Shown piece by piece: positions 30,749-42,161 of a DNA stretch of 64,000 nucleotides; position 1 is the stretch's first letter; each line of letters starts with the position of its first letter. The stretch lies in contig CM065295.1 of the NCBI GenBank assembly GCA_032871835.1, forward strand, positions 81,895,819 to 81,959,818, in the 5' to 3' direction. Source of the stretch: Dipteronia dyeriana. Taxonomy: Eukaryota; Streptophyta; Magnoliopsida; Sapindales; Sapindaceae. The position numbers and the translations under genes are program-made. The notes under the pieces were generated by a model. It made no database searches, had not been told where the DNA came from, and saw only the letters and a program-made list of their open reading frames with translations.

Positions 30749-31430
30749 TCCCTTAAAAAATTCCAGGGAAAAACCGGGTATTGGATACCTAAAAACCGGA
30801 GTGGATTTTTTTTAAGCAATATAGTGTTACACTTAGAACTAATACTATAACCCTAATATTTATCTATAGTAATAGTCTGCCTATTGAATCCATCGTCCAT
30901 AGTAACTGAGCATATTATAAGTCTCAACTGGTTCATTGATTTTCTGCATTGGTGGTGATGAGCATGATGCTAGCCTTACCGGATGGTTCCATAGTGAACA
31001 CCTTAGTGGATAACTAATTGAAAATCCAAGACAGTCAAAGTTAAAATTCTATGACCAATCCAAAATTACCTCAGAAAAAAAAATATTCAACCAAATATTA
31101 AAACAAAATATGTAGAAATTAGTCTCAACACCCAACGCCACCAAATTCCTCACCGCTTGTTTTGAGCTTGCTCGTAAGGAGAGTCAATAGGATGAGACAG
31201 AAAAGACGTGAGATTAAAAAAAACTAAAACTAAAGGATTAAAATTATTAAACCAAATATTAAAAAACAATCTATAGAAATTACTTTCACCATCCAATGGC
31301 TTCCGATTCTCTATTTTTATCACCGTCATTCCAATTTAGATGAACAGACTCTTAAGGGTTGTTCAATTTATTATATAGGTTAATTAAAAAATATTTATTG
31401 TATTAATTGAAAAACTCTCTATCTCTTTGG

Positions 31431-31431
31431 C

Positions 31432-31489
<58 letters not shown>
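31431..31489. repeat. (TA)n microsatellite
   Basis: A nearly pure TA run with a single CA interruption. Shorter TA runs occur at 31915-31931 and 40474-40510. Confidence 0.9.
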
Positions 31490-31494
<5 letters not shown>

Positions 31495-33450
31495 CAAATT
31501 ATTAATTTTTGTTATGTTATCATTAATATATTTACAATGGTACGTTTTTAAGATTTACCATTAATAGATTACCATTGATTTAGTATTACAATTAATATTT
31601 TAATTTATTTTGTAAAATATTTATTTATTGCCATTTATAAGAATAATTAAAATTCAAAAACTTTCATTTTTAGAAATAATTATATTATATTTAATGTATA
31701 GTTAATACATTCTAAACAATTTTAAAGAAAAGAAAACAAAAAGGTAAAAATAGAAACAGAATTATAAATATTTATAATTATTATAGAAATAAATAACTAT
31801 TGGGATTTGTTATCTACAATTCGTTTTTCACATATATTTTCTTAAGACATTTCATTTTAATAAATTAAAATTTTAAAACCTCTAAATACACCACAGTTTA
31901 TTGAAAAGTACTATATATATATATATATATAAAGGGTCATTCTAGAAATATTTGCAATTTTTTTTAAAAAAAAAAACTCCTAGAGGATATTGTCAAACCA
32001 AGTGATAAATTAATTTATTTTGAGTAATACTGCTTTATCCAAATTTAGTGTCCAAATCTGGTACCCAAATAATATGGCAACACTCAAGTCCATTCATTTA
32101 AATCATACAAATCTAATTCAATTTTGATGAATGGACTAGAATCTTATCGCATCATTTGGACACCAAGTTTGGACAAAATATCATTACTCATTTATTTTTC
32201 CACACTTATTTTCAAAACAAAATCTATTTTTTTTAATAAATTCATTATTAGATCTTTTTTTTTTAAGAGTCCTTCTCATAGATGATTCAATAAAAAAAGG
32301 TGAAGAATTTTATCGAAATGCAAATAGTAGGTGGAGTTTTTTTTTTTTTTTTACTATCTTACAAAAAAATATTATTTATTACCGTATATCTAAAAAAATT
32401 ATGAATGAATTTCATATATTTAGAAAAAGAATCTATTGAATTGAATGTAATAATTAATGTTTATAATGTGTTCCCATTAATAATTGATCAAAAACAAATA
32501 TTTTAATTCTTATGTTATCATAATATAATTAATATATTACGATTAATATGTTTTTAAAATTTGTCATTAATTCTATAAAAAAATGGATTACCATTAATTT
32601 ACTACTGCAATGTTGATGTGATCAATGCATAATTAATACCTTCTAAAATACAAAAAGAAAAGTGAACATAAAGGTTAAAAAAAATATAAAGAAAAAAGCT
32701 GTAAAAAAAAAGTGTAAATTCCGGTAAAAATATCAGGGGGGAAAATAGGGTATTGGATGTCCAAAACCGAAGTGGATATAATTTTTTTTTTAAGAGGCAA
32801 TACAATGTTACTTAATAATAATCGGTCTATCGAATCCATCATCCATAAGTATAAAACACATCTGAAGTCTCAATTGATTCATTGATTTTCTGTAAAGGTG
32901 GTGATTAACAGGATGCAGGTCTTACAGGATAGTTCCATAGCAAACACCTTGGTGGACAACAAATTGAAAATCCAAGACCATCAAAGTTAAAATTCCATGA
33001 TCATTCAAAAATTACCTTTTAACTACTAAGTTGTTTCCTCAAAATAAAAAGATTAAAATTATTCAACTAAATATTAAAACAAAATATGTAAAAATTACTC
33101 TCATCACCTAACACCATCAAATTCTACACTGCTTGTTTTGAGATTGCTCGTGAGGGAGAATCAATAGGATGAGATGGAAAAAAAAAAACAAAGAGAACAA
33201 AAACAAAATCAAAAACAAAAACTAAAGGCTTAAAATTACTCAACCAAATATTTTTAAGAAAAAATCTTTAGAAATTCCTTTTACCACCGAACGGCATCCA
33301 ATTCTCCGCCACTTATTTTGAGCTTATCGAAAAAGTCAATGGAAGGAGATAGAAAGAATGTGAGATTTTTGATGGTTTTTAAAGAAAAAATTGATAGAGA
33401 TGAGATAGCATAAATGATAAGGAGAGAGTATATAGTAATGATTTAAATAA

Positions 33451-33609
33451 GGAAAATACTTGGGTACTAGTCAGTACCCAAGGTGCTGAGATGTTTTTAT
33501 TGGTGGAAAAATCCACTACCAACCCAATATATTTAATACCAAACATTTTAAATGGTTTTTCCATCAATTAAAACATAAGATCAGTACTGTCAGTACCCAA
33601 GTATTATCC
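33451..33609. mobile_element. Mutator-type MITE with 9 bp target duplication
   Basis: The inverted ends GGAAAATACTTGGGTACT and GGATAATACTTGGGTACT flank a 159 bp element. The exact 9 bp TTTAAATAA lies at 33442-33450 and 33610-33618. No coding capacity. Confidence 0.85.
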
Positions 33610-33618
33610 TTTAAATAA

Positions 33619-34170
33619 TTGATTCATTGTATTTATTAATTGTAATCAAGGATACCTATTTAACTTATATACCTAATTTGTTATAACATAATCTTTACAT
33701 TTAATTACATAATCATGCAATTAAACCAACTATTCATTAATATATTTTGTTAATATAATTTGAAATTAATGCCAACTAATAGAAACTGAATCAATCAATT
33801 AATTCTAAAACTCTCTCCTCTCTAACAGTTACCCGGTTAGAATCAACTTTTATATATTATAAAAATATAGATTAAAGTAATTTGTCATTTTAGTAATCTA
33901 TTGGGATATTTTTATAATTAATTTTTTTAATAAAATATGAATATACTAATAAATTTTATGAATATCAATATCTATGCCGAATAACTCAAAAACCTTGCTC
34001 AAATGTGTTTCTATGGTGTTTTGATTTGTTCACTAAACGGATGCGATGGGGAAAGAAAGAATATGGAGACGAGAGAAGGAATGAAGAAAATAGAAAAGAT
34101 GTTGTAGGGTCTTTTCGTAATTTGAGGTTATGGGGTGAATTTTTTTTACGATATAATTATTATCGGTTAC
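33619..34170. other. Intergenic DNA left of OXA1-C
   Basis: This is where OXA1 exon 9 would be expected if copy C were complete. I find no trace of its basic tail. Confidence 0.55.
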
Positions 34171-34182
34171 AACTTAAAACTT

Positions 34183-34450
34183 TGTTCGGCTGGGGCTTTC
34201 TCAGGGTCTATTGTTTGTTGTTTTTCTTTGCCGTCCGCCGTCCGGTGCTGGTTTGTACTCTGTTTTGTTTTGTGTTGCTGTGTTGCCCTGTTGTTGCCTT
34301 TCTCTTTGGGTCTGTTGTTGGTGGGTCGTGGGGTCTTTCTCTGTTTTGTAGGACTTTTTCTGGTTGTTTGTGGGCACCCTCTGTGTGTTTCGCGATGTTC
34401 TTCCTTTGCCTTGGCCTTGAATAAAGTTTTGGCGCTTCAGAGAAAAAAAA
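34183..34450 (+). mobile_element. 5'-truncated LINE 3' end
   Basis: A T/G-rich, comparatively GC-rich 268 bp segment ends GAATAAAGTTTTGGCGCTTC and a poly-A tract. It is flanked by an exact 12 bp duplication AACTTAAAACTT (34171-34182 and 34451-34462). The composition is unlike its surroundings. The open frames across it (34005-34560) are not genes. It lies just beyond the last surviving exon of OXA1-C. Confidence 0.85.
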
Positions 34451-34524
34451 AACTTAAAACTTCATACTTGTATGTTGCAATTCTCAATAAAATGAAACCC
34501 AAAAAAGAAACCAGAAATGCTCAC

Positions 34525-37500
34525 CTAGATCATGCCCGAGTGAGAACAGGTTTGATGTAATCAAATAAAAACATATAGCCTGCAGCGTAGAAGAAAAACA
34601 TTCATCGAGCATTTCAATCAAATTGAAGCAACTATACAAGCAGAAAAAATAGAGAAAAATCTGTGCAATTTCAATTCTTTTTTATCGTAGCAGATGATTA
34701 AAATGCCATGAGAAGTAAATGTAAAATCCCTCAGGTTTTAATTAATGGGGAATAACTGAAACCATCATTTTTCCTCGTTCAAAAAAGAAAGAGATACCAT
34801 CATTGAATATGGGTTGGTTGTAAAGTGTATTCATTCGGTCTAAGAATGTCACAGGTTTGAATCGGAGAACAACAGACATTATAAAAAAAAATACGCAAGA
34901 AAAGAGGATATGAGCTCAATTGGAAACGAAAACAATTTAAAAATCAAGGAAAATGGCTGATTGAATAACCAATGACAGTGTTTCTTCACCTTCACAATGC
35001 AAGGAAAATGGCAGGATTACCTTCGGAAAGTACATTGTTAATGGAACTGAAAGAATAGCAAAGCCTCTGCACTTCATTTTCGAGGAGACTGAAACAGGAT
35101 TTCCTTCCATACATTCTTGCATGCCAAACTGAGAAATTCCAACACAAGTTAATTGAAAATGCAATCAAAAACCTGGAATAAATGAAACTAAGACATGATT
35201 CAATGAAAGAATATCATAGCATAATTATTCATTGATTAGGTTTGACATGGTTTGACAAAACAATGGGCCTACCTCTCTTATCCAGAAAGACAGTGCGGTC
35301 AAAACTGGCAAGATGTAAAAGCTATCAGGAGTTGCAAGATCAGTGAACCAAAATGCCCCGCCACCTTTAAAGGATGGCACTTTCTCTGCCATATTTAAAA
35401 TCTGTTTGTTTGTGGTGGGCGTGGATGGGGGTTTGGGAAGCCACCAGAAAAATATCAAATTGTCAAGGAACCAAATTTAGAATAAAACAATGAAACAATT
35501 TGCAGAATATTATAGGAAAACAAAATCTTACTGCTAGGAAAATACTGACGAAAACAGAACCTCGAATAATCTGCCCTGTAATAAATATACCATATCTGCA
35601 ATAATCCAAAAATGAAATTTTTTGAAAACAAAAGTAAGACAAGAATTGACATAGAAAATCAATATTAACATCATTAAAAGGCTGACTTACAAATACAATC
35701 TATTATGTTTGCTTTCCATTTGTATCATTTCCAAAAGTTAACAAATAATACTCTAAAGGGTATTATCAAATAATACTTTAAAGGTATTATTATCTTATAC
35801 TACCTGCAAACTTACATCAAACCTATAAAACATCAATACGATAACAGTATTGAGCGTCGGGTGCATGAACAGAAAACTAATCATATTTGTTTTCTCTGAT
35901 ATTCAAGTAAATTTATATAACCAAAGCATAATAATTAAATGTGTTACCTTTTAGAAAGTCATGCTAGAGTGAAAAATGGCAGCAGTGCGTAATACGGCTA
36001 GTATTCACAATCAGCAAATAAACTTTGAGGCACGGATAAGTAATTAAGCTTTTAAGACAACCAAGAAATTAATATCCTCAAGTTCTCTTATGAGTTACAA
36101 AGAGCAGGGAAAAGTTTCTTACTCCTTCCAACCCATCTTTATCTTTTTATAGTAGTCATCCACAGCCTCAGGGTCCATATCCTGCCAAATAAAATAAAAT
36201 GCATTTGATAGAAAGAAATATTTTTGCAGAACATTAACTATTACATGATTCATGTAGAAATTTTAAGGTGAAAAAGGTATGACAAGTGGACGGTCTACAC
36301 TCAACAGCAGCACCACAATTTGTGGCAGATTCTATGCCATTGGTTTAGGAATCTACCGAAATATTTAAAGTGTTGTGTAGGATCACAAGTTTCAAGATTT
36401 CTCAATAATGGTTTATGCCTAACAATTTAGGGAATTTGTGTTTAAGCCTGATAGCTTTACTAATATATAACCTTGACTAAAGTGTGTGATCATCCGTGTG
36501 TATGTCTATGGGCACAGCCGCACAGGTACATCTGTGTGTGATCATTAAAAAAAAAAATTGGTACATAAAATTCTAAAGGAACTCTCATAATCAAGGTGAG
36601 GGGCAAAAGATATGCATAACAGAATATGAACCGATATAGCGTCTGAGAAGGACCGGTGATCTAAAAAAGAAATGACATAACATAATGAATAGGTATAATA
36701 CCTTATATAGCAAATTTTGCATAGCATTCTCCAACTGTGGTCTCATTAACTGCAGAACACACATGATGAATAACTAAACATGTGGCACCTACAGTAATGA
36801 AATGATCATGAATATGAATATCTAGTTTAGAATTCAAAACAAAAGACGAACAATTGGAAGAATGGGAGGTCATAAAAGATGAGATCACAAGATGGATTTC
36901 TAGATGCATAGGTTAGCAACATGTTATCATCACACATGATGAATAATAAATACTAGAAAATAAAATGTGAGAATACTAAATAGAGCAACATACTGTCAGT
37001 TTTGAAGTAGCTTTGAGTTGATTTATAAAAAGCGGATATGTTGCACTTCGAATTAAAAGAGTTGTTACAACTATGGATGCCCACCTGAAGAAAAAAATCA
37101 TTAGAAAAACTCCTATTCTCTACTGCATCAAATAAAATCTTGCAATTACTACAAACTATAACTCACTTGATGACGTATTGCATTTGTCAAACGTACTGTA
37201 TTCTAGATTAATAACAGAAATGTATTTGGTGGCAAAGAAATAACACTTAAATTTCAAATATCCACTACCCTGGGTGGTCATATATCTTCTTTGATTATAG
37301 AAGATCCTACAAAAGTAACAGTATGATAAGAAATCCACTTAAGCTATAAGGCTGCCTCTATTTAAATAATCTCTATGATATAGTACGCGTTTTAAGTCCT
37401 CATCCTATCAAATGCACCCTATGCGTTTTCAGATTTCCCAATGAAAAACTCCTACCATACAAACCCAAGTTAGCAACCCTATGCGTTAAGTTTTCGACCA

Positions 37501-38213
37501 ATTTACACCCAAGAAAATCAGTCTTTAGCATTATGGTTTTATCAATTCAAACAGTTAGTTCCATATATATATATACACATCCAATCTAAGCCATTAAATT
37601 TACTCATATCCAACTGAATATCCTTAACAAATCAACATTGGGATAATTGGATTGCTAGTGATAAATAAGAGTATAAATTATTAATATTCTATTCTAATTA
37701 TTCTATTTGTATTCCCTTTTACCTTTTTTTTCAGGTAAACAAATGCAAACTTTTTCCTTACCAATTAAGGCCAGTAAAGTTGTGCACCAAATCAATGAAA
37801 TGCTGCAGAACTGCAACAGGAAAGAAAGAGTCAGCAGCAGCAATGGCAACTTCATTCACTGCAGGGGTATGGTTAGCAACCACCACTTGAGTGGTGGTCA
37901 CGTCAGAGACAACGTCTGCCACATCCTTCATCAATTCAATCTTATCCGACCCTCCTCCTTCACCAACTGCAGTCGACATATACCGAATAAAAGCAGAACC
38001 AGCGCTTGACCCATATGAATTGTTGTTCAACAACCCATTTCGTCCAAATGACCACCTCTGTTGAATAAGGTTCTGGATTTCTGGTCGAGACAAAGTACAG
38101 TCTGTCGAGTCTTGTTTACGACTGTGGACACGGAGATTGTTGCTAAATGATGGATTATTATAAGCTCGAGCAATAAGTGTTGCCCTTGTAGAGAGGCTAT
38201 GCCGATAAGCCAT
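34525..38213 (-). CDS. OXA1-C, diverged OXA1 paralogue lacking the canonical last exon
   Basis: Exons: 38213-37762, 37084-36994, 36749-36702, 36181-36123, 35595-35532, 35401-35273, 35128-35021, 34579-34525. All eight are open and in phase (about 335 residues) with GT-AG borders. Exon 5 is four codons shorter than in copy A and loses SPFTPLKG; exon 6 is one codon shorter. QEGMEGNP has become QECMEGNP, and CYWITS reads CFYLITS as in copy B. No exon 9 is found, so the positively charged ribosome-binding tail is missing; reading through the last donor meets a stop after about 14 codons. The presequence-like N-terminus and the GGAFWFTDLATPDSFYILP core remain. It could be an early-stage pseudogene or a tail-less insertase. 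B and C share changes absent from A. Confidence 0.75.
34797..34898 (+). mobile_element. tRNA-derived SINE in OXA1-C intron 7
   Basis: It contains a B-box-like CACAGGTTTGAATCGG and ends in an A-rich tail (ATAAAAAAAAATACG). It is flanked by GAAAGAGATA (34787-34796) and GAAAAGAGGATA (34899-34910). The empty site is preserved in OXA1-A near 14572. Confidence 0.6.
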
Positions 38214-38215
38214 TG

Positions 38216-38840
38216 CTAAAAACATTACAAATTCCTCTCAACAAATCGTACAAGATAACTGAAGAATTATAAATTGAAAATACAATGAACACAATAATAA
38301 GCTTTGAAAAATAAATAAATATGGTTTATTAATGGAGGATAAAATATAAAATTAAAAAACCCATAAAGATTTAGATACTACTACTAGAATTAAAACCCTT
38401 CAAACAAATTACACCTTTAAAATTGATAAAACAGATAATGAAACTCAAATCAACAAATTATTATTATCTCTTAAAAAAAAGTCGAATCTAGCAATTTTGT
38501 CAGCTAACAAAATGATAAAAAATAAAATAAAATCAATTCAACAACAGATTCAAGGCTGCAAAGCACATCGTGTTTAGAGATTTGAAAAAGGCTTAAATCT
38601 GTAATTTTATTTTATTTTTTTGAAAAGAAAAGAACACGAAGACAATCCCTCGAATGAATACATCAAGAAAAACGGTAACAAGGGAAACCCATAAATCAGC
38701 AACCAAAAAGTTATCTTTGCAACATTAAAAACAATATTCATCAATAAAAAATGATCAGGATTCAGGACAAACAGCATATATATATTTTTTTAAATCCAAT
38801 TATTTTTTCTACAAAAGAGAGTGCGTGGTAGAGCTTTACC
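38216..38840 (-). other. 5'-leader intron of OXA1-C
   Basis: Donor GAAACG|GTAAAG at 38840 and acceptor TTTTTAG|CAATGG two bases before the ATG, in the same layout as OXA1-A. Both signals are intact, in contrast to copy B. Confidence 0.6.
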
Positions 38841-39226
38841 GTTTCACAGTCTCAATAGTCTTGTAACAGGCGAAAATGATGCTCTAACTGAGACTCTGAG
38901 AGAGTTTTTTGTTCTTGTTGATGGGATCGACGATTTGAGCTACATCTTCACAGATCACAGATTCACTGTGTTGCGTGAAACTGCGTCTTCTCTGAACTGG
39001 TGGGCTCTGAGAAACTGAAATATTCAGTCCATTGAATTGAAGCTCAAGTACTACTACTAATTCGTTTGATTTTTAAATTTTTTGTTTTTTAAAAAAATCT
39101 TTTTTAACATTAAATTTTAAAAGTTCGTTTCCGAACAATTTTTTTAATACTAAAAATCACTTAAATATCCAAAAAGAAGCTCAAATTTTGAGGTTTTTTT
39201 TCTCATAACCAGTACACTTTTTGATA
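38841..39226. other. OXA1-C leader exon and proximal spacer C
   Basis: The first part matches the OXA1-A and B leaders. From about 39060 (TAACATTAAATTTTAAAAGTT, AATACTAAAAATCACT, TCATAAC) it is colinear with 50030-50130 upstream of the intact nsLTP. Confidence 0.6.
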
Positions 39227-39441
39227 GGGTATTATAACTAAAGTTTTTTTTTACGAATTGTCACATTTTTTTACTGTTTATTATATTTCACTTTAATCCT
39301 TTATTTTTTTTAAATACATCATTTTATTTAACTAAAAAAACTACTAAACTAGAACAGAATGAATGAAAATACAATTATCGTATGAGAATTTTACTAGGCG
39401 TACACGTCATCGATAAAGAGGAGAATGAATGAAAATACAAT

Positions 39442-40326
39442 TATCGTATGAGAATTTTACCAGGCATACACGTCATCGATAAAGAGGATAAATTGTCAGA
39501 TGGACGTTCAAATAGGCATTCAGGAAATGTCATGCAAGATATCACCAAAGAAAAGAAGTCCGAGTAAACAAGTATTGAACAAAACCTACTCGGGGTCAAC
39601 TGACGTCATATACTACTCGGGGTCAGTTAAAGATACTCGGGGCTAGTTGATGACATTTTCTACTCGGAGATCAGATGACGTCACTCGGGACCAGCTGATA
39701 TCGTGTTTTACTCGGGACAAACATGAAGAAAACTGAATAAAAAGCCCAACGCGTAGCTCACACGAATCAAAATATGCGAAGATATCCATATCAAAGAAGA
39801 ATTCCAAGAAGAACAGAATATCAAGCAGAAAGGGTTCCTAATCAGACAACAATTTTATTTCTTCAAAAAAAATACGCTATACTAAGGAAATAAGTCATAA
39901 CTGGACTATATTACTAGAGTCTCATTCGATCTCAATACAAGTCTCCGAAACTGGAAAGAAGACAAAATACTTCGAACAAGTAAACAATCATAATTAAATG
40001 CAAAGATCTTTTATTACTTGTACAAAGAGGATTAGGGTTCTATGAACATATAAATATACCCATAACCTCGTCACGAAAGATATACAGAAATCATATAGAA
40101 GAATACAGAGATAAAAAAGAGAGATCGAGAATTGTAATTATTTTATTCATAGTGGATTTTGGCTTGATTGATCATTCAACCATCTGTGGACGTTTCTCCG
40201 GTTATTGGAGTTTTACTACGTAAAAACTTACGTCCGATTACTTTCTCCTTCTCTTTCTCTTTGAAATCACAGTTAAAATCCAAATCTTGTTGGTTTTTCT
40301 CATACAACCAGAAATCGACGTCAACA
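39442..40326 (+). mobile_element. Solo LTR 1 of an LTR retrotransposon
   Basis: Homologous along its length to the segment 46520-47418. It begins TATCGTATG (TG mutated to TA), ends GACGTCAACA, and is flanked by ACAAT at 39437-39441 and 40327-40331. It contains a TATA-like CATATAAATATACCC near 40048 and a run of ACTCGGG...TGACGTCA-type repeats at 39585-39720. The first 47 bp plus 19 bp of flank are tandemly duplicated (66 bp period, 39357-39488). Confidence 0.85.
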
Positions 40327-40414
40327 ACAATTTTACCCTTATTGTTATTATTTTTTTTCTTTTAGTCCCTCTGGTTGCAATAATAACTTGTCAACCCTTA
40401 AAAAAATTGTAATG

Positions 40415-40471
40415 CCTCAATTAGGGTTTGAAACAAGGTTGAAAGACACAATGATACAAGCTCTAGCCTAA

Positions 40472-40515
<44 letters not shown>

Positions 40516-41415
40516 CATATTTAATAATAATATATAAAAACATAAGTATGAAAATGAAAAAAAAAATAACAAAACAAAAAGAAATCCAAAAAATCCAATA
40601 ATAATATATAAAAACATAAGTATGAAAATGAAAAAAAAAAATAACAAAACAAAAAGAAATCCAAAAAATCCAAAAAGTCAAAGCCCTTAAATTTTATTCT
40701 TTTTTTTTTTGGGATTTTTTTCTTTTTCAAAAAAAATATATTTTTTCAATTTGATAAAAAAAATCCAGAAAAACAAAACCCATAAATTGAAATGGGAAAA
40801 AATCAACAAAAATAATGAAAAATAATGAAACAAAATGTACGTTTGTTTCATTTATTTCCTTTTGTTTTGTTATTTCCTTTTTCATTTTCAATTTTTTTAT
40901 ATATATATTAATATTATATATGAGTTTATTTTAAATTATATTAATATGAGTTTATTTTAAATTATATTAATATGAGTTTATTATTATTTTATTTTATTAT
41001 TGATATTTTTCCCTTTTCAATTAATGGGAATTGATTTTCTGAATTGTTTTTAATCAAATTGAAATCATATATTTTTTTGAAAAGGACAAAAATCCAAAAA
41101 AAAAAAGAATAAAATTTAAGGGTTTTGATTTTTTGGATTTTTTGGATTTCCTTTTGTTTTGTTATTTTCTTTTTCATTTTCATTTTCATAAATATGTTTT
41201 TATATAGTGTTATTAAATATGAATTTATTTTAATATATATATATATGAGTTTATTTTCAATTATATAAATAGATTTAAATTAGTTTAAATAAATTATATA
41301 TCTGTATATATATATATACACACACACACACATTTAAATCAATAAATCTTCAACAATGAATATAGCTCGGCTGGCTAGAGATTGTGTCTATGTCTTTCAA
41401 CCTTGGTTCAAACCC
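40415..41415. mobile_element. Foldback element with tRNA-like arms
   Basis: The left arm begins AGGGTTTGAAACAAGGTTGA (about 40419), the complement of the right-arm sequence TCAACCTTGGTTCAAACCC (41388-41407). The right arm has A-box-like TAGCTCGGCTGGCTAGAG and B-box-like GGTTCAAACCC, a pol III promoter pattern. The inner arms (about 40495-40740 and 41075-41240) are inverted copies with CAAAACAAAAAGAAATCC, and the left one is internally duplicated with a 74 bp period. The core is AT-rich. The design parallels 53265-54665. Confidence 0.6.
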
Positions 41416-41644
41416 GAAAAAATAAAAATAAAACATAATAAAACTCATATTCTAAAATGTAATGGAAGGGATGAGTAACTGTATTTTATTTATTAAAAAA
41501 AATATAATATGTAAAAGAAAGAGAAGTAGTATAATACCAAATGGTTGATGATAATGAATGAGAAGAAAAAAACTTATTTATATGATAAGCAAATAAATAT
41601 AAATAAAAGTTACAAAACCTCAGGAAATATGGATTGGATCTCAT

Positions 41645-41838
41645 TAAATATATGGGTTGGTTTGGGTTGTATGTATTTTATTTTTAGCAACCCAACCCAA
41701 ACCAAACCATTCTTTGATCGGTTTGGTAAATGACAAACCGATTAATAAATTTTTTATATGTGAAACCGAACAAACCCATAAAGTTTGGGTTGAGTTATGT
41801 GGGTTGGTTCGGTTTGACGGTTTTTTGCACACCCCTAG
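41645..41838. mobile_element. Probable hAT-type MITE
   Basis: Rich in GGTTTGGTTTGGGTT and its complement, ending GGTTTTTTGCACACCCCTA, a terminus common to plant hAT miniature elements. I did not find a matching left end or target duplication. Confidence 0.4.
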
Positions 41839-41948
41839 ACTAATGTGATATATTTTAAAAAAACAAGGGACTAAAGTGACTAATATGGAAAAGATATTTT
41901 AAAAGGTGACAATTCGTTCAAAAGTAAGGACTTTAGTGATAATATCCC

Positions 41949-42135
41949 TTTTTTATAAAATTAAAATTGATAAAGGATATTTTTTTATGATTTTATATTG
42001 GAGCCCAAACAAAAGAAAACAATGCATCGACTGTGAAGTGGCAAAACTATTTCATTGCCAATCTCCAAATCATTATTGTACGAGTGTAAACTGATCACTT
42101 ATTTTATAATTCCCAATTTCCGAGTTGTTTGGTAA
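41949..42135 (+). pseudogene. nsLTP upstream region remnant (unit C), gene body lost
   Basis: Colinear with 50140-50335: TTTATAAAATTAAAA, GGAGCCCAAACAAAAGAAAA, CAATGCATC.ACTGTGAAGTGG and CACTTATTTTATAATT.CCAA are shared. The match ends near 42135, about 540 bp short of where a start codon would lie. The nsLTP coding part of this unit is missing. Confidence 0.7.
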
Positions 42136-42161
42136 AATGAAATTGGGTCGGATATTATTGT

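Larger units (their letters stand above)
39227..41948. mobile_element. Mutator-like element inserted in spacer C, itself filled with insertions
   Basis: Termini GGGTATTATAACTAAAGT (39227) and GGGATATTATCACTAAAGT (complement of the end at 41948), with a shared GTGACAATTCGT block further in. Flanks are TTTTTGATA (39218-39226) and TTTTTTATA (41949-41957), a 9 bp duplication with one mismatch. The orthologous spacer at 50120-50160 is uninterrupted. Inside are a solo LTR, a foldback and a probable hAT MITE. No transposase seen. Confidence 0.75.

Noticed and set aside
34005..34560. Two overlapping open frames rich in Phe/Leu/Cys
   Set aside because: They cover the LINE 3' end, which is flanked by a 12 bp target duplication; the T/G-rich composition explains the hydrophobic translations.
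41354..41415. Candidate tRNA gene (TAGCTCGGCTGG ... GGTTCAAACCC)
   Set aside because: A and B boxes are recognisable, but no acceptor stem or anticodon arm can be formed; it is part of an inverted arm and is repeated inverted at 40419.
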